Source of the DNA: Planctomycetota bacterium
Lineage (GTDB): Bacteria; Planctomycetota; Phycisphaerae; UBA1845; PWPN01
Assembly (NCBI GenBank): GCA_016209665.1
Contig: JACQVT010000362.1
Span: forward strand, 1-5,595
Direction: 5' to 3'
DNA length: 5,595 nucleotides
How positions within the stretch are numbered: the stretch's first letter is position 1; each line of letters begins with the position of its first letter. A program made the translations under genes and the position numbers. This document shows positions 1 through 5,595 of the stretch, piece after piece. The notes beneath the pieces are model-generated. The model searched no databases. It was not told the origin of the DNA and worked only from the letters and a program-made list of their open reading frames with translations.

Positions 1-3000
1 GCTCGATCACCTGCACCCGGCCCGCGCGGTCCGCCACTGCCACCAGTTCCGGCGAAGGCTTGAATATCTGCGACAGCTCGCCCCGGACTTGCACGTTCCA
101 CCGCTCGATGCCCGGCGTGCCCAACTCCAGCGCCACCACTTGGCGGTCCGCCCGGGGGCCGCAGACCACGTCGCCGACCACCGCAATGTTGACCATCGCC
201 TCGGCCTGCGGCGGCTGGTCGAACCGGCCCTCGCCGAGGTAGGTTCCGTCGCCCAGCTTGAACACGTCGACGCGCCCCAGCCCGGCGTCTGCGGCCACCA
301 GGTACTCGCCGACGGCCCGCACCGTCTGCCACTGCCGCTGCGGCATCCGACGCCGCCACAGAACCTTCGCCCCCGCTTCGGACCGTGCAGCCTCCAGCAG
401 GCCGAAACTGTCCACGCTGACGACGTACCCGTCCGCGGCCCAGACGCAGGCATCCGACGCCACCGACGCGGAGGTTTGCGGCTCGGATCGCAGCGTGGGC
501 GGATCGAACCGCCGCGACCACAGCCTTCGGCCGGTCAACAGCCCCACCGCGTGGATGCCGAACCGCGTGTTGATGACCAGCGTCTGGCCGCTGACGACGG
601 CCCGCGCGGGTTGTACGGCCGTCGGCCGGCCGGCCGGCCCCAGGCGGGCGTTCTCGCTGGCCATTCGCGATTCGACCACCAACTCGCCCAGCAGCCGCAA
701 CTCCGCCGGCCATAGCAGTTCGCCGTCGTCAAGCCGTCGGGCCTCGACCGTTCGTTCGTCAACGAGCAGCAACATGCGATCGGCCAGCGGTTCGCAGCGC
801 TCGGCCCGCGTGAGGATCGGCCGCGCCCCAGCATAGTTCGTACCCTCCGGTGCCCGGCCGTCAATCGGGCCGATCATCACCGGTCCGAGTCCCGCCTCGT
901 GCCGAGCGAGGATTCCCCGGTCGATACGCCCGCGAAGCACTCGGGCCGCTTCGCCCGCGGCCATAAGTCTCCGCCCTGGGGGGCGGGCATCTTGCCCGTC
1001 TTCTTTGGGGGGCGGCCATCCCTGGCCGCCTTGTTCGCGCTCCATCTCGACCAAGAGCACATCCGTCGGCACCTGGACCGAGGCCAACTCGTGTTCCAGT
1101 CTGTCCAGCAGGGTCGACGCCAGCACCGGCTGATGCAACTCGTCGGGCAGCAGATAGATCGCGGCCAGACGCGCCGCCGCCTCCGCCCTCAGTTCAGGCG
1201 CGTCCGTCCGCCTGAGCACCCGATCGAGACACGCCTCCGCCTGCTCGAAGGCGAGGTCGCGGGCTGCCAGGATCGCCAGGGCCAAGTCCGCCTGCGCGCC
1301 TGCCCGGGCCAGGAACGCGGTCGCTTGGCCGTCCGCCCTCGCCAGCGCACCGCAGTTGGATATTCGCCTGAGCTGGGCGATGTTGTTGGCCGCGCTCGCG
1401 CCGGCCACCCGGTTGTTCAGGCCGGCGGCCAGGGTGTCGACCTGCGCTGCCGGCACGTCCCGGATGGTGTCCGCAACACGTCGCGCCGCCACCAGCCCCG
1501 CCCGCCGCTGGTAGGCGCCGCTCTCCTCGGAGATCATCTCGTCGCCCGTGTCGTCCAACGCCACGGCCAGGTATTCCAGACAGGCCCGGAGGTTCCCGTC
1601 CGCCAGTTTGCTGCGATGAAAATGGTCGCCCAGGGCCAGCCGCGCGGTGATGGCATCCTCCTTCGTCAGGGCGACGCTCTGGGCCTCGCGCAGCAGCCGC
1701 AGGGCCTCGTCGACGCTCGTCTCCGGCGCCGACGCCAGTTCCAGCATCGCCAGCACCTTCAGGTGCACGAGGCGAGCGTAGCGGCGCTCATCCTGCGAGC
1801 GAACGTCGACCGGCACCCGCGACAGGGCCGCCAACGCGCCTTGCGGACGGCCCCGCAGATACTCCAGCCACGCCAACCGCATCGCCGCCGCCGCGTCCGC
1901 CGGGTCCTGGCGGTGCACCGCTGCCGCCCGTTCGTACCCGCGCTTCATGTCCGGGTAGTTGCGCACCTCGAACGCCGACGCCACGTACAGCGAGCCCTCG
2001 CAGGCCAGTAGATTCCCCGGCGGAATGAGCGCCGGCGGCTGCCCCTCGACCGGCTTTCCCGACGTGGCGTCCAGGACCAACAGGCTCGACCGCGTGGGCA
2101 GGTACAAGCGGTTGCCCGACCTCGCCCCCCGGCCCGCGGGCGGACCGCACGGCTGTTTCCACACCTCGCCGCCCGTCTCGACGTCGATCGCCCGCGCGTC
2201 CTCGCCCACCGTCCAGGCCAGCTCGTCGCTGGCCGCCAGCAGGTACAGGCCGTTGTCTCGGGGGGCCCGCCAGCGGACCTCGCCGCTCGCCCGGTCGATG
2301 CCGAACAGGGCGTCCGCGTCCGGAGGTGCCAATACTACGACATCCGAAACCGCCATCGGGGGCGAGGGCAGCCACGTCATCGCGTTGACGGGCGCGCTCG
2401 CCGGGTCGTAACGGACGGCCCACCGGATCGACCAGCCCGCCACGTCGATCGCCACCAGCACGCCCCGCCCGGTGGGCACGAACACCACGCCGTCCGCCGC
2501 CGAGGGAAGGCATCCGTACAGCGAATCGAACGGCGCCCCACCCGTCCCGCACAGGTAGATGTGCCGGGCGATCCGGCCCGTTCGGGCGTCGAGCAACACC
2601 GCGTACAAGTCGTCGTTCACCCGGCACGGGGCCAGCAGCAGGTCGGCCACCCTTGACTCGCCGCGAACGCTTTCGCGTTCAAGAGCGGCGGAGCCGCGCG
2701 GCGTGTCAAGGGCCACTTCGATGGGGGCGGCCAGGAACTCCAGCGGCCCCAGGGCATTCGCCCCCCACGACGTGTCGCTCGTCCACACGCGGCGCCCATC
2801 GCCGATGGCATAGGCGGCCACGAAGTTCGGCTGCGTCTGTCCCGACCCGGCCATCGCCGGTCCGCGCGGGCGGAGGCCCCGGTCGCGACGCAGACCGACC
2901 GTGTTGGGCGGGTCGCCCGGCCACTCGATGGTCAGGGCCAGCCCATCGGCCAGGCAGACCTGGCTGCCCACCCAATCGTAGTAGAGCTGCCGGACCAGCG

Positions 3001-4228
3001 GGTCGTTGCTGAGTTGATGGTCGCGGGCGCTCCGCTCGAACGAGATCCCCATCATGAATCCCTGGCCCGTGGTGGTCGACTCCAGGTCCAGCAGGTTGCC
3101 TTCCTCCTGCTCGGTGCGGCCGGCCCACACGGGCTCGAACGTCGCCGCGTCGAGCCCCAACAGACTCGGACCCGACTTCACCACCAGCATCCGGCCGTCG
3201 GTGACCAGGTCGGCCATCGGCATGAGGTCGCGCTGGGTGGCGAACTCTTCGACCGTCTCGATGCCCGCCTTCGGCTGCGGCACCGGGAGGGGAACGCTCC
3301 ACGGCATGGGATTGTCCAGGCTCGGCTCGACGGCTGCCATGTATCCGTCACGCGAAGGCCGGCCGTACGCCATCGGCCAGTCCCGTGGGCCGTCGACCGG
3401 CTGCGTCGCCGCCGCCCCGGCCATGTACGCGCGGACCCGGGCGATCCGGGCCGCCACCTCGGGGGTGTTGCCCGCCGGCCCGGCGGCCGACTCCTCCAGG
3501 ATCGCCTGCGCCCGCGCCGGCCGGTTCATCCCCACCATGCAGACCGCGAGCCTTAGCGGCACCACCCACCGCGGCAGATCCGAGTCGGGGTAGACCGACT
3601 GTACCAGCCGCAGGAATACCCCCGCTTCGAGGAACCGTCCCTCGTCCATCAACCAGTCGGCCAGCGTGACCGCGGCGTCGTCGCCGACGGAGGTCAGCAG
3701 CGAACGGTCTACCAGCCGACGCAGCACCGCCTCGTCATGCTCCTCGCGGGCCCGACTGAACATTGCGTTGGCCTCGCCGTCGTAGATGAGCCGGTATGCC
3801 CGGAGTCCCTCCGGCGGCAGCGACCCGAGCCGACGCTGGGCGTGCAGACGGGCAGATTCGTACATCGTCTCGCTGCTCGCCAGGACGTGATCGCCCGGCA
3901 GCTCGATGATCCGCTGCAGCGAGTCCACCACCAGCTTCCAGTCCCCCCGGGCTTGGCCCTCCCGGGCCCGCGAGATCAGCGTGGTCGCCTCCTCGGACGG
4001 GTGCAGCACCGCCGCGAAGTCGTTGGGAAGCTGTTCGCGGCTCCACCCGACCCCGGTCGGCCCGCCGATACCCCGCCGCACCTGGGCGACCGCGGATGGC
4101 GCTGCCAGGACCACCGCGAGCAGTCCCGCGACGCACCGCCTCCCCGTCGCCGCAACGGCTCTCGGGGCCCGTCGGCGCGGCCGTAGCCCTTGACACGCCG
4201 CGCGGCCCTGCCGCTCTTGAACGCGCAT
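1..4228 (-). CDS. Large secreted PQQ/BamB-like beta-propeller protein with helical-repeat domains (C-terminus beyond the left edge)
   Basis: One frame stays open from the 5' end to the left edge, giving 1,409 residues from the ATG at 4228-4226, with no stop in the window. Residues 1-31 are Arg-rich. The hydrophobic stretch CVAGLLAVVLAAPSAVA (32-48) follows, ending in an AVA|Q signal-peptidase site, so export is likely. Residues about 55-265 are helical and TPR-like. Propeller 1 (about 288-760) has blade signatures such as FGIDRASGEVRW, IDVETGGEVW and LLVLDATSGKP, alternating with strand-rich LYLLAAS-type segments. Residues about 762-1130 are Ala/Leu/Arg-rich helical repeats. Propeller 2 (from about 1130) includes RLDDGELLW, LLTGRRLWSRRF and VFKLGDGTYLGEG. 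Third codon positions are mostly G/C. By family knowledge, such proteins are probably scaffolds or binding proteins in the planctomycete periplasm; no catalytic residues were recognised and the ligand is unknown. Palindromic elements are read in frame at residues 506-527, about 1064-1092 and the N-terminus. The start is uncertain: in-frame ATGs at 4339, 4333 and 4327 would lengthen the N-terminus. Confidence 0.88.
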   Translation of the reverse strand, partial: MRVQERQGRAACQGLRPRRRAPRAVAATGRRCVAGLLAVVLAAPSAVAQVRRGIGGPTGVGWSREQLPNDFAAVLHPSEEATTLISRAREGQARGDWKLVVDSLQRIIELPGDHVLASSETMYESARLHAQRRLGSLPPEGLRAYRLIYDGEANAMFSRAREEHDEAVLRRLVDRSLLTSVGDDAAVTLADWLMDEGRFLEAGVFLRLVQSVYPDSDLPRWVVPLRLAVCMVGMNRPARAQAILEESAAGPAGNTPEVAARIARVRAYMAGAAATQPVDGPRDWPMAYGRPSRDGYMAAVEPSLDNPMPWSVPLPVPQPKAGIETVEEFATQRDLMPMADLVTDGRMLVVKSGPSLLGLDAATFEPVWAGRTEQEEGNLLDLESTTTGQGFMMGISFERSARDHQLSNDPLVRQLYYDWVGSQVCLADGLALTIEWPGDPPNTVGLRRDRGLRPRGPAMAGSGQTQPNFVAAYAIGDGRRVWTSDTSWGANALGPLEFLAAPIEVALDTPRGSAALERESVRGESRVADLLLAPCRVNDDLYAVLLDARTGRIARHIYLCGTGGAPFDSLYGCLPSAADGVVFVPTGRGVLVAIDVAGWSIRWAVRYDPASAPVNAMTWLPSPPMAVSDVVVLAPPDADALFGIDRASGEVRWRAPRDNGLYLLAASDELAWTVGEDARAIDVETGGEVWKQPCGPPAGRGARSGNRLYLPTRSSLLVLDATSGKPVEGQPPALIPPGNLLACEGSLYVASAFEVRNYPDMKRGYERAAAVHRQDPADAAAAMRLAWLEYLRGRPQGALAALSRVPVDVRSQDERRYARLVHLKVLAMLELASAPETSVDEALRLLREAQSVALTKEDAITARLALGDHFHRSKLADGNLRACLEYLAVALDDTGDEMISEESGAYQRRAGLVAARRVADTIRDVPAAQVDTLAAGLNNRVAGASAANNIAQLRRISNCGALARADGQATAFLARAGAQADLALAILAARDLAFEQAEACLDRVLRRTDAPELRAEAAARLAAIYLLPDELHQPVLASTLLDRLEHELASVQVPTDVLLVEMEREQGGQGWPPPKEDGQDARPPGRRLMAAGEAARVLRGRIDRGILARHEAGLGPVMIGPIDGRAPEGTNYAGARPILTRAERCEPLADRMLLLVDERTVEARRLDDGELLWPAELRLLGELVVESRMASENARLGPAGRPTAVQPARAVVSGQTLVINTRFGIHAVGLLTGRRLWSRRFDPPTLRSEPQTSASVASDACVWAADGYVVSVDSFGLLEAARSEAGAKVLWRRRMPQRQWQTVRAVGEYLVAADAGLGRVDVFKLGDGTYLGEGRFDQPPQAEAMVNIAVVGDVVCGPRADRQVVALELGTPGIERWNVQVRGELSQIFKPSPELVAVADRAGRVQVIE
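944..1030. repeat. Hairpin-chain repeat-like element read in frame (GQDARP type)
   Basis: The stretch holds a chain of perfect inverted repeats. They are GGCCGC/GCGGCC (944-949 and 957-962), CCGCCC/GGGCGG (971-976 and 981-986, loop TGGG), GGGCA/TGCCC (985-989 and 993-997, loop TCT) and GGCGGCCA/TGGCCGCC (1011-1018 and 1023-1030, loop TCCC). The second and third share two bases. In the propeller gene it reads as a Gly/Pro-rich, low-complexity stretch containing EDGQDARPPG (residues about 1076-1085), unlike the helical sequence on either side. From memory, GQDARP- or GKMPAP-like peptides recur in predicted proteins of planctomycetes and other environmental bacteria and come from dispersed DNA repeats. 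Only one copy is visible here, so the exact ends are a guess; the stem-bounded span of 87 nt is a multiple of three. Confidence 0.55.
2650..2712 (+). repeat. Palindromic three-way-junction element, copy A (inside propeller 1)
   Basis: This 63-nt element matches the reverse complement of 4187-4249 at 58 of 63 positions. Its ends form a 15-bp inverted repeat (2650-2664 and 2698-2712) with one T-T mismatch. Inside are a 6-bp hairpin, GAACGC/GCGTTC with loop TTTC (2665-2680), a linker AAGA, and a 5-bp hairpin, GCGGC/GCCGC with loop GGA (2685-2697). The direct repeat GGCCAC flanks it at 2645-2650 and 2711-2716. Removing one copy of that repeat plus the interior deletes exactly 66 nt, or 22 codons. 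In the propeller protein it covers residues 506-527. Excision would join ...APIEV to ADLLLAPC..., which reads as a normal beta-strand region. This looks like an insertion tolerated in a coding sequence. Confidence 0.85.
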
Positions 4229-4249
4229 GCGTTCGCGGCGTGTCAAGGG
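4187..4249 (-). repeat. Palindromic three-way-junction element, copy B (5' end of the propeller gene)
   Basis: This is the second copy of the 63-nt element, inverted relative to copy A. Its outer arms (4187-4201 and 4235-4249) form a perfect 15-bp inverted repeat. The inner hairpins are GAACGC/GCGTTC with loop ATGC (4219-4234) and GCGGC/GCCGC with loop AGG (4202-4214), with the same AAGA linker (4215-4218). The ATG of the loop, at 4228-4226, is in frame with the propeller gene and is its closest upstream ATG to the signal peptide. The base-paired structure would enclose that codon. Unlike copy A there is no clear flanking direct repeat, although the GGCCAC hexamer borders the same end of the element (4249-4254 read on the minus strand). 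Confidence 0.85.
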
Positions 4250-4324
4250 TGGCCGCTCCGTCGCGGCCAAGCCCCGCCGCCGATACCGCAATCGACCGGG
4301 GTCGTCAGGATCGGCTCGATCGGA

Positions 4325-4345
4325 CATCCACATGTGCATCTTCAC
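4325..4345 (-). other. Junction of coiled-coil gene stop with alternative starts of the propeller frame
   Basis: On the minus strand the stop codon of the coiled-coil gene (TGA, 4344-4342) is overlapped by an in-frame GTG of the propeller frame (4345-4343, forming GTGA). In-frame ATGs follow at 4339, 4333 and 4327. A weak GAAG lies upstream of the 4333 ATG; there is no good Shine-Dalgarno sequence. The arrangement would suit translational coupling. However, starting here places about 70 residues before the signal-peptide hydrophobic core, and the first codons (for example GAT, CGA, CCT, GGT, TAT) show a weaker G/C third-position preference than the gene body. I therefore kept 4228 as the annotated start and list these as alternatives. 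Confidence 0.4.
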
Positions 4346-4866
4346 TGCCGGGCCGTCCGCCGCAAATTGAGGATCAGCTCGATTTCGCCCGGCGTCCGGC
4401 CCAGGTCCTTGGCAATCTCCACCGGCGAAAAGCCTGCGTCGGCCAACTCGTACACCACCGCGTAACGGACGTCCTCGTCCGGGTTGTCGCTCGCCGCTTC
4501 ACCGGCCTTCTCCCCACCCGTCCGGGCCAGCCGGTTCAGGACCGCAATCCGTCGATCGGCGTCGCGGAGGGCCGTTTCGAGCTTGGCAAAACGGGTGTCG
4601 ATCTCCGCACCGAGCTTGCGCGACAGGTCGTGCAGCTCGCCGATCAGCCGCTCCAGGTCGCGCCGCAGGTTTTCCTTGCTGTCCGGCGAACTCGCCGACT
4701 CCGCGAACCGGCGCGGGACGGGAGGAGCCGTCTGCTTGGCACGTTCGCGCTGCCGGCGCCTCATGCCCGTGATGAGCATGAAACCGGCGATGGCGGCCAG
4801 CAGCATGGCCACCATGCTGTTCGCGTCGAACGTCTCACCCGTCAGTGTCGCGAGAATCCGCAGCAC
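4342..4866 (-). CDS. Membrane-anchored coiled-coil protein with a C-terminal helix-turn-helix-like segment
   Basis: From the GTG at 4866-4864 this encodes 174 residues. One transmembrane helix lies at about 18-35 (VAMLLAAIAGFMLITGM). The Arg-rich segment after it (RRRQRERAK) predicts a cytoplasmic C-terminus. A charged heptad-rich coiled coil spans about 64-113. After an acidic linker, residues about 133-170 (YELADAGFSPVEIAKDLGR, then PGEIELILNL) form a helix-turn-helix-like unit. It resembles the C-terminus of small uncharacterised bacterial proteins with a GE(V/I)ELILNL motif (DUF6115/DUF2802-like, from memory). The function is unknown. The frame stays open upstream to a TTG at 4980, but that extension only translates the heptamer array and is probably not real. 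ATGs at 4815 and 4806 are alternative starts; none has a clear Shine-Dalgarno sequence. GTG 4866 is preferred because G/C third-position coding character begins there, just past the array. Confidence 0.75.
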   Translation of the reverse strand: MLRILATLTGETFDANSMVAMLLAAIAGFMLITGMRRRQRERAKQTAPPVPRRFAESASSPDSKENLRRDLERLIGELHDLSRKLGAEIDTRFAKLETALRDADRRIAVLNRLARTGGEKAGEAASDNPDEDVRYAVVYELADAGFSPVEIAKDLGRTPGEIELILNLRRTARQ

Positions 4867-4875
4867 GGGATTCGG

Positions 4876-5022
4876 GTCCGTTGTCAGTTGTCCGTGGTCA
4901 GTGGTCCGTTGTGCGTCGTCGCTTGCAGTTTGCAGTTTGCAGTTTGCAGTTTGGAGTTTGGAGTTTGCCCGAACTACCAACTACGAACTACAACCTTCTC
5001 ACTTCTCACTTCTCACTTCTCA
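4876..5022. repeat. Compound heptanucleotide array, 21 units in one phase
   Basis: The gap between larC and the coiled-coil gene is filled by consecutive 7-bp units without a phase break. Seven units are of GTCCGTT/GTCAGTG type (4876-4924, the last two degenerate). Six are GCAGTTT or GGAGTTT (4925-4966) and one is a transition unit, GCCCGAA (4967-4973). Three are CTACCAA-like (4974-4994) and four are perfect CTTCTCA (4995-5022). The base composition is far more A/T-rich than the rest of the window. Because seven is not a multiple of three, every frame reads heptapeptide repeats of the KLQTANC type, which open spurious frames on both strands. Similar heptamer arrays are known as STRR sequences in cyanobacteria. 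I saw no promoter or terminator in the rest of the 183-bp gap. Confidence 0.9.
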
Positions 5023-5049
5023 TGCGGCGTAGCCGCAGTCTCACGGCCT

Positions 5050-5595
5050 TCAAGCGCCGGTCTCCCTTTGGCTCCGCCACGCCCGCATCGCCTGCTCGAT
5101 GACCTCCTTGAGGGGAAGGCCGGCGGCGACCGCCACCGAGCGGCAGTCCTCGTATTCCGGCGTCGCCGTCAGCACCCGGCCCGCCCGCCGGCCCACCTTG
5201 ATCCGCACCGCGCCCCCCTGCGTCCGCACGGTCTCGAACGTCCGGGCCAGCTTGCGCCGCGTGCAGTGGTGACAACGGATGCCGAACGTCGTCGTCTCGG
5301 TGAACAAGATCGTCTCCACCTGCTCGCGGATATGCGGCGGAGCCAGCACCGTCAATTGAACGCCCGGCCGGTTCTTCTTCATGTGCACCGGCGAGGTGAA
5401 CACGTCCAACGCCCCCGCCGCAAACAGCGCGTCGTACACGTGGCCGATCACCTGCGCCGACACGTCGTCGAGGTTCGCCTCCAGGATCAGGATGTCGTCC
5501 TCGTCCTCCTCATCGGCGGCACCGGCCGTCTCGCCCACGATCAGTCGCAAAACGTTCGCCCGCTTCGCCCCGTCCCGCCGGCCGGCCCCCACGCC
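5050..5595 (-). CDS. larC: LarC, nickel-pincer cofactor biosynthesis nickel insertase (C-terminal part; 5' end beyond the right edge)
   Basis: LarC is a CTP-dependent cyclometallase that inserts nickel into the bis-thiocarboxylated pyridinium mononucleotide, completing the nickel-pincer cofactor of LarA-type racemases and epimerases. It acts in the cytoplasm. The visible 181 residues match the C-terminal half of the family (formerly DUF111; usual length about 400). They show the GxGAGxRD-NVLR segment (1-16), LEANLDD (about 38-44), AGALDVFTSPVHMKKNRPG (about 62-80), LFTETTTFGIR (about 98-108) and PEYEDCR (about 147-153). The frame continues through the window edge, so the GTG at 5592-5590 is an internal valine, not a start. 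The gene ends with TGA at 5052-5050, 27 bp from the heptamer array. No larB, larE or larA is visible, so only the family identity supports the role. Confidence 0.93.
   Translation of the reverse strand, partial: GVGAGRRDGAKRANVLRLIVGETAGAADEEDEDDILILEANLDDVSAQVIGHVYDALFAAGALDVFTSPVHMKKNRPGVQLTVLAPPHIREQVETILFTETTTFGIRCHHCTRRKLARTFETVRTQGGAVRIKVGRRAGRVLTATPEYEDCRSVAVAAGLPLKEVIEQAMRAWRSQRETGA

Noticed and set aside
899..2011. Plus-strand open frame of about 370 codons
   Set aside because: It lies opposite the propeller gene, its product is Arg/Gln/His-rich without recognisable domains, and long antisense frames are expected in GC-rich coding DNA.
1788..2627. Minus-strand open frame of about 279 codons
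   Set aside because: It is in another frame of the same strand. Its product is Gly/Arg-rich and low in complexity, whereas the chosen frame gives clear propeller blades over the same bases.
2650..2712. tRNA-like cloverleaf or intrinsic terminator
   Set aside because: The fold has three helices with a 15-bp closing stem and none of the tRNA loop motifs or lengths. There is no T-run after the stem, and the copy lies inside an open coding frame.
2706..3302. Minus-strand open frame of about 198 codons, and similar ones at 3735-4196, 535-864 and 7-453
   Set aside because: All are out-of-frame shadows of the continuous propeller frame and carry no recognisable motif.
3014..3593. Overlapping plus-strand open frames of about 180 codons
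   Set aside because: They are antisense to propeller 1, mutually overlapping and without domain features.
4876..5022. CRISPR array
   Set aside because: The units are 7 bp with no spacers.
4484..5102. Plus-strand open frames across the coiled-coil gene and heptamer array
   Set aside because: They are antisense shadows whose ends translate the heptamer units (SLQFAVC- and SHFSLLT-type peptides).
5050..5592. A complete 180-aa gene starting at the GTG at 5592
   Set aside because: The frame continues to the window edge, and the first residues match an internal LarC motif, so this is the C-terminal part of a longer protein.

Overview
The window is GC-rich and looks like a piece of an environmental Planctomycetota genome (Phycisphaerae-like). 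That guess rests on the very large secreted PQQ-propeller/helical-repeat protein, the strong G/C preference at third codon positions, and several families of short dispersed repeats, including some lying inside coding sequence. No marker gene fixes the taxonomy. All three genes I can support are on the minus strand and are read right to left: larC, then a small membrane-anchored coiled-coil protein, then the large propeller protein.

Right edge (5050-5595): the C-terminal half of LarC, the CTP-dependent nickel insertase of nickel-pincer cofactor synthesis. Its 5' part lies outside the window. Next (4876-5022) comes a compound heptanucleotide array: 21 consecutive 7-bp units of four sequence types that all keep one phase. 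It fills most of the gap between larC and the next gene. At 4342-4866 is a protein of about 174 aa with one transmembrane helix, a coiled coil and a C-terminal helix-turn-helix-like segment. Its stop codon lies 2-14 nt before possible starts of the next frame, or overlaps one of them as GTGA.

Left three quarters (1-4228, perhaps to 4339): one uninterrupted minus-strand frame that runs off the left edge. It encodes more than 1,400 residues: a signal peptide, an N-terminal helical region, a PQQ/BamB-like beta-propeller, a helical-repeat middle and a second propeller. Most other long open frames here, on both strands, are shadows of it.

The most notable feature is a 63-nt palindromic element present twice, in opposite orientation, at 2650-2712 and 4187-4249. 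Both copies can fold into the same three-way junction, and four of the five differences between them fall in hairpin loops. Both lie in the propeller gene's open frame without breaking it. One adds about 22 residues inside propeller 1 and is flanked by a 6-bp direct repeat. The other covers the gene's 5' end and puts an in-frame ATG exactly in a hairpin loop. A different, hairpin-rich element (about 944-1030) is also read in frame in the same gene. The window therefore shows one gene carrying three in-frame palindromic insertions of two types. The three genes are plausibly co-transcribed, but nothing here shows that they work together.
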